From positions 1-64,000 of the forward strand of contig JBELJZ010000005.1 in assembly GCA_042089915.1 (NCBI GenBank): a stretch of DNA of 64,000 bases, given 5' to 3'. Source of the DNA: UBA8752 sp002172485 (GTDB taxonomy: Bacteria > Bacteroidota > Bacteroidia > Flavobacteriales_D > Sanyastnellaceae). Within the stretch, counting starts at the first letter, position 1. The number at the start of each line of letters is the position of its first letter. The translations under genes and the position numbers were made by a program. This document shows positions 60,748 to 64,000 of this stretch, piece by piece. A model generated the notes under the pieces. The model was not told the DNA's origin. It did no database searches and saw only the letters and a program-made list of their open reading frames with translations.

Positions 60748-61176
60748 TCAGGCCTTCCCTTCTTCCGATGTACCGCCCCGATCACCATACCGGAGGAACA
60801 TGTGAATCCAAATGGAGCGGCTCAATCGCTGCAAGGGGGGCAACAGCAACACCAAGGTGACGATGCCACTGATGAGGAACACCTCAGGCTGGTCAAAAAA
60901 CCCCGTGAAGGTGATCCAGCCCAGTGCACCAAAAGTGTACAAGGCGACCAACACGGCCACCCAGAGCGCCACTGTCAACGCATAACTCACATACGCTGCG
61001 CCGAAATAGAAGCCCGGCTCCCGCTCGAAGTCGGCTTGGCACGCCGGACAGGCCGCATGCATGGCGTTGATGGTCCGAGGCCGGTAAGGGTTCCGAACTT
61101 GAAACAAGCGCCCCTCACGGCAGGCTGGACAGCGGTTCACCAGCACATTGGCCAACAAGGGGCGGGGACGTTGCAT
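60748..61176 (-). CDS. DUF983 membrane protein
   Basis: The 142-residue protein has a CPAC pair near residues 16-19 and a second near 43-46 (RCPACREG and ACPACQADF). These likely form a zinc ribbon. Two hydrophobic helices follow (about 58-80 and 95-115). This is DUF983, common in Bacteroidota and Alphaproteobacteria; its function is unknown. A TATTTTTG element lies four bases before the ATG. It follows the ABC exporter gene by 45 bases. Confidence 0.9.
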   Translation of the reverse strand: MQRPRPLLANVLVNRCPACREGRLFQVRNPYRPRTINAMHAACPACQADFEREPGFYFGAAYVSYALTVALWVAVLVALYTFGALGWITFTGFFDQPEVFLISGIVTLVLLLPPLQRLSRSIWIHMFLRYGDRGGTSEEGKA

Positions 61177-61180
61177 GGGA

Positions 61181-61188
61181 CAAAAATA
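61181..61188 (-). promoter_or_regulatory. -7 element of the DUF983 gene
   Basis: TATTTTTG on the minus strand matches TAnnTTTG exactly and lies four bases before the start at 61176. Confidence 0.6.
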
Positions 61189-61221
61189 CCGGACGGCGGT
61201 CCCGTCCGAATGTGACAGGGA

Positions 61222-63048
61222 TCACCCTTCCAATTGCTGCAGGGCCACCATGCCGTGGTAGGTCCCTTCGAGCGCCATGAGCTCGGCGTGGGTGCCCACT
61301 TCCACAATGCGCCCTTGCGACATGACGACAATCCGGTCTGCGCGACGCACCGTGGACAGGCGGTGCGCGATGACCAAGGCCGTGCGCCCCTCCATCACCC
61401 GTTCGATGGCCGCCTGCACCAGTCGCTCCCCCTCGGCATCCAATGCACTGGTCGCCTCGTCGAGGACGAGAATCGGCGGGTCGTGGTACAGCGCCCTGGC
61501 GATGGCCAAGCGCTGCCGTTGTCCACCGGACAGCCGACCGCCCCCATCGCCGATGGGCGTCTGGTCGCCCTCCGGCAACTGATCGATGAATTCCCGCGCA
61601 TGGGCCACTTCACTGACTTCTGCAATCCGACCAGCATCCGGTGTCGGGTCGAACAAGGCAATGTTGGCCTCCACCGTGTCATTGAACAGCAGCGGGTCTT
61701 GGGTGACAAACCCAATGTGGCGGCGCAACTCCCCCATGCGCAACTCCCGAATGTCGGTGCCATCCACTCGGACGCTCCCGGAATCCGGATCGTACAGGCG
61801 CAACAGCAACCGCGCCACGGTGGTCTTTCCACTGCCCGACGCCCCGACCAACGCCACGGTCTCTCCTTTGGTGATGTCCAGGCTGAATCCATCCAACGCC
61901 GCAGCTGTGGACCCTGGGTATCCGAAACGGACTTGGTCGAAACGAATGGACGTTTCGAAGCCGAATGTGACAGGCTCTTTGGGCTCCTCTACCGTCACCT
62001 CGGCCTGGAGTACCTCATCCAAGCGGTCCAGCGAAGCTGCCCCCTTCTGCACCTTGAACAGCGCATCACTCAGGGAGCGTGCCGGCGGAATGATCTGGCT
62101 GAAAACCACCAGGTAGCCGATGAACAACTCGCCCTCCAATCCTTCACCGCGCAGCACCAGCCGACCACCCACGCCCAGCAGGACGGCGATGACGGACATG
62201 GAGACGAACTCGCTCACGGGTGAGCTCAAGTATTCCCGCTTGTATAGCCGCCGCATCAACCGGAAGTAACCCTCATTGTGCTCGGAAAAGCGGTCTCGGA
62301 ACCGTGGGGCGGCGTCGAAGGCCTTGACGACCATCATGGCCCCCAGCGTTTCCTCGAGTCGGCTGATGAGCGCGCCCAAACGCTCCTTGCCGCGCCCCGC
62401 TGCACCCCGCAGTGTCGTGGCGATGCGGGAGATGACGACCCCCGCCACCGGCATGAAGACCAGCGCAAACAAGGTGAGCTCCCAGCTGATGGCAAACAGG
62501 GTGATGAGGGACAACAGGATCATGATTGGGGCCTTGAACAGCACCTCCAGCGTGCCAATGACGCTGAATTCAACCTCCATCAGGTCGTTGGTCATGCGGC
62601 TGATCAAATCGCCCTTCCGCTGCTCGGTGAAATACCCCACGGGCAGGGCCAGGATGCGATCGAACATCTGGTTGCGCAGGTCCCGCGCCACGCCGGTCCG
62701 AATGGTGGACAAGCTGTAGAAACTCAGGTAGGTCACCAGATTCTTGACGAACGCCAGGATGGCGATGGCGCCGCACATGAACAACAAAGCCCGCTCCGCC
62801 CCGTGGACCGCGACCAAGGCATCCAGAGATTGAGACAGCCGGGCGAACACCGCATCGGCCTGACCGCCGTTCTCTGCGCCTTGATCCGGCGCCGCATTCC
62901 CCGTCCGGAACAGGATGCGCAGGAACGGGACGATGGCGAGGAAGGTGAACAGCGAGAGGACCGAACCGAGGGCGTTGAATGCAATGTTGCCCGCCAGATT
63001 CAGGCGGTAGCGAAGGACGAGCTTGAACAGGTCGCCAAACCGCCTCAT
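61222..63048 (-). CDS. ABC exporter, MsbA-like (permease fused to ATPase)
   Basis: The 608-residue protein has six membrane helices (about 15-360) and a nucleotide-binding domain (about 370-608) with GASGSGKTTVARL (Walker A), the RLSGGQRQRLAIARAL signature, LVLDEATSALD (Walker B) and the His of AHRLSTV. It is an ABC type 1 half-transporter that would act as a homodimer to move lipid, lipopolysaccharide or peptide. A Gly/Ala/Gln-rich insert lies in the first periplasmic loop. ATG at 63048 overlaps the purB stop as ATGA; the longer frame upstream is not used. Confidence 0.92.
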   Translation of the reverse strand: MRRFGDLFKLVLRYRLNLAGNIAFNALGSVLSLFTFLAIVPFLRILFRTGNAAPDQGAENGGQADAVFARLSQSLDALVAVHGAERALLFMCGAIAILAFVKNLVTYLSFYSLSTIRTGVARDLRNQMFDRILALPVGYFTEQRKGDLISRMTNDLMEVEFSVIGTLEVLFKAPIMILLSLITLFAISWELTLFALVFMPVAGVVISRIATTLRGAAGRGKERLGALISRLEETLGAMMVVKAFDAAPRFRDRFSEHNEGYFRLMRRLYKREYLSSPVSEFVSMSVIAVLLGVGGRLVLRGEGLEGELFIGYLVVFSQIIPPARSLSDALFKVQKGAASLDRLDEVLQAEVTVEEPKEPVTFGFETSIRFDQVRFGYPGSTAAALDGFSLDITKGETVALVGASGSGKTTVARLLLRLYDPDSGSVRVDGTDIRELRMGELRRHIGFVTQDPLLFNDTVEANIALFDPTPDAGRIAEVSEVAHAREFIDQLPEGDQTPIGDGGGRLSGGQRQRLAIARALYHDPPILVLDEATSALDAEGERLVQAAIERVMEGRTALVIAHRLSTVRRADRIVVMSQGRIVEVGTHAELMALEGTYHGMVALQQLEG

Positions 63049-64000
63049 GCTCCGGTCGTGCCGATGTAGTTGTGCGGCGTGATGGCCGCGAGTTCGGATT
63101 TGACCGCATCCGAGACGGGCAACCCTTGAATGAATTCGGAGATGGCCGGGGCATCGATGCCGGCTTTGCCCCGGGTGAGGGCCTTCAGCAATTCGTAGGG
63201 CTTCTCCACCCCCTCGCGCCGGAGCACCGTTTGGATGGCCTCGGCGACCACCGCCCACTGCGCCTCAAGGTCTGCGGAAATCCGGGCTTCGTTGAGCACC
63301 AGCTTGCCGAGGCCCTTCCGCAGGGATTTCAGGGCAATCACGCTGTGCCCGACCGGGACCCCCACATTGCGCAGGACGGTGCTGTCGGTCAAGTCGCGCT
63401 GCAACCGGCTGATCGGCAGCTTGGCCGCCAGGTGGGCCAACAAGGCATTGGCGACCCCGAGGTTGCCCTCGGAATTCTCGAAGTCGATGGGGTTGACCTT
63501 GTGCGGCATGGCGGAGGAGCCGACCTCCCCTTCCACGACCCGCTGCTTGAAGTAATCGAGGCTGATGTAATGCCAGACGTCCCGATCGAGGTCGATCAGG
63601 ATGGTGTGGATGCGCTCCAAAGCATGGCACCAGGCTGCGAGGTAGTCGTAGTGCTCGATCTGCGTGGTGGGATGGCTGCGGTGCAAGCCCAGCTCTTCTG
63701 AGACGAATTGGTCCGCGAACGCGTGCCAATCGGTGTCGGGATACGCCACATGGTGGGCATTGAATCCCCCTGTCGCCCCCCCGAACTTGGCGGCAAAGGG
63801 CACGGCCTCGAATTGGGCGATGGCGTGGTCCAGCCGCTCCACGAACACCGACAGCTCCTTGCCCAGCGTCACCGGGCTCGCCGGCTGGCCGTGCGTGCGG
63901 GCCAGCATGGGCACCGACTTCCACGCTTCGGCGAGGGCGTTCAGGTCTTCCCGTGTCGCTTGCAGCAAGGGCAGCAACACATCCGTCGTGGCCTCCATCA
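63045..64000 (-). CDS. purB: adenylosuccinate lyase, 5' end beyond the window
   Basis: The last 318 or so residues are present. They include MLARTHGQPASPVTLGKE, GGATGGFNAH, and the fumarase/aspartase-superfamily signature GSSAMPHKVNPIDFENSEGN, and end near PHNYIGTTGA. It converts SAICAR to AICAR and adenylosuccinate to AMP in purine synthesis. The reading frame remains open at the window edge, so the start is outside. It is coupled to the ABC exporter gene by an ATGA overlap. Confidence 0.95.
   Translation of the reverse strand, partial: MEATTDVLLPLLQATREDLNALAEAWKSVPMLARTHGQPASPVTLGKELSVFVERLDHAIAQFEAVPFAAKFGGATGGFNAHHVAYPDTDWHAFADQFVSEELGLHRSHPTTQIEHYDYLAAWCHALERIHTILIDLDRDVWHYISLDYFKQRVVEGEVGSSAMPHKVNPIDFENSEGNLGVANALLAHLAAKLPISRLQRDLTDSTVLRNVGVPVGHSVIALKSLRKGLGKLVLNEARISADLEAQWAVVAEAIQTVLRREGVEKPYELLKALTRGKAGIDAPAISEFIQGLPVSDAVKSELAAITPHNYIGTTGA

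Noticed and set aside
60500..60788. minus-strand open frame between DUF983 and cysC
   Set aside because: It runs through hairpins and poly-A tracts with no domain; cysC starts inside it at a proper family start.

Overview
The window is GC-rich chromosomal DNA of a free-living, probably marine, member of the Bacteroidota (Flavobacteriales-like; genus not determined). The evidence is type IX secretion (T9SS) C-terminal domains of both type A and type B, Cys-rich GCTDPxACNYxPxAT repeats in secreted proteins, a fused DAHP synthase/chorismate mutase, DUF4494, DUF2061 and DUF983 genes, few Shine-Dalgarno sequences, and many TAnnTTTG-like -7 promoter elements placed only a few bases before start codons. 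No phage, insertion sequence, integron or CRISPR array was seen; the region looks like ordinary chromosome rich in secreted proteins.

Layout. 1-2.5 kb: 3' part of a tRNA-Arg, two secreted proteins with near-identical terminators, and a HAD-like protein. 2.6-7.9 kb: a leftward operon of prephenate dehydratase, aminotransferase and DAHP synthase/chorismate mutase, running on through a thioesterase, an SRPBCC protein and an outer-membrane barrel. It is preceded by what appears to be a complete ribosome-mediated attenuator: a 14-residue leader peptide with three Phe and three Tyr codons, mutually exclusive pairing segments and an intrinsic terminator. 8.1-25.3 kb: surface and secreted proteins (G8/beta-helix protein, FISUMP lipoprotein, DUF1028, choice-of-anchor B protein, M14 peptidase, endonuclease I, di-haem peroxidase). 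Several carry a dockerin-like C-terminal module. A DEAD-box helicase, a decayed TonB C-terminus and a decayed dockerin-like tail lie among them. 25.3-33.7 kb: a DASS transporter, an EEP hydrolase, an RlmD-type rRNA methyltransferase without its iron-sulfur cysteines, a phosphoribosyltransferase, shikimate kinase, an FAH-family protein, an OmpA protein and a polyprenyl-phosphate sugar transferase. 33.7-41.1 kb: a lipoprotein, a lectin-like T9SS type B protein, transaldolase, a delta-60-like protein and a YHYH protein. 41.1-50.5 kb: DksA-like, Sua5, Pcm, Gfo/Idh/MocA, DUF4494, an SF1 helicase, a second T9SS type B protein and a GNAT-like protein. 50.6-57.1 kb: tRNA-Lys and tRNA-Leu, Amt, a second DEAD-box helicase, a SulP transporter, a metallo-beta-lactamase/double-rhodanese protein and tRNA-Leu. 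57.2-64 kb: a lipoprotein, the sulfate-activation operon cysC-DUF2061-cysD-cysN, a possible structured RNA, DUF983, an ABC exporter and the 3' part of purB.

How the parts fit. The aromatic operon makes Phe (and perhaps Tyr) from chorismate and seems controlled by Phe/Tyr-tRNA charging through the attenuator; aroK lies elsewhere in the window. The SulP transporter, the persulfide-type enzyme and cysC/D/N form a loose sulfur neighbourhood. The many exported proteins fall into three C-terminal classes: T9SS type A, T9SS type B, and a dockerin-like module.
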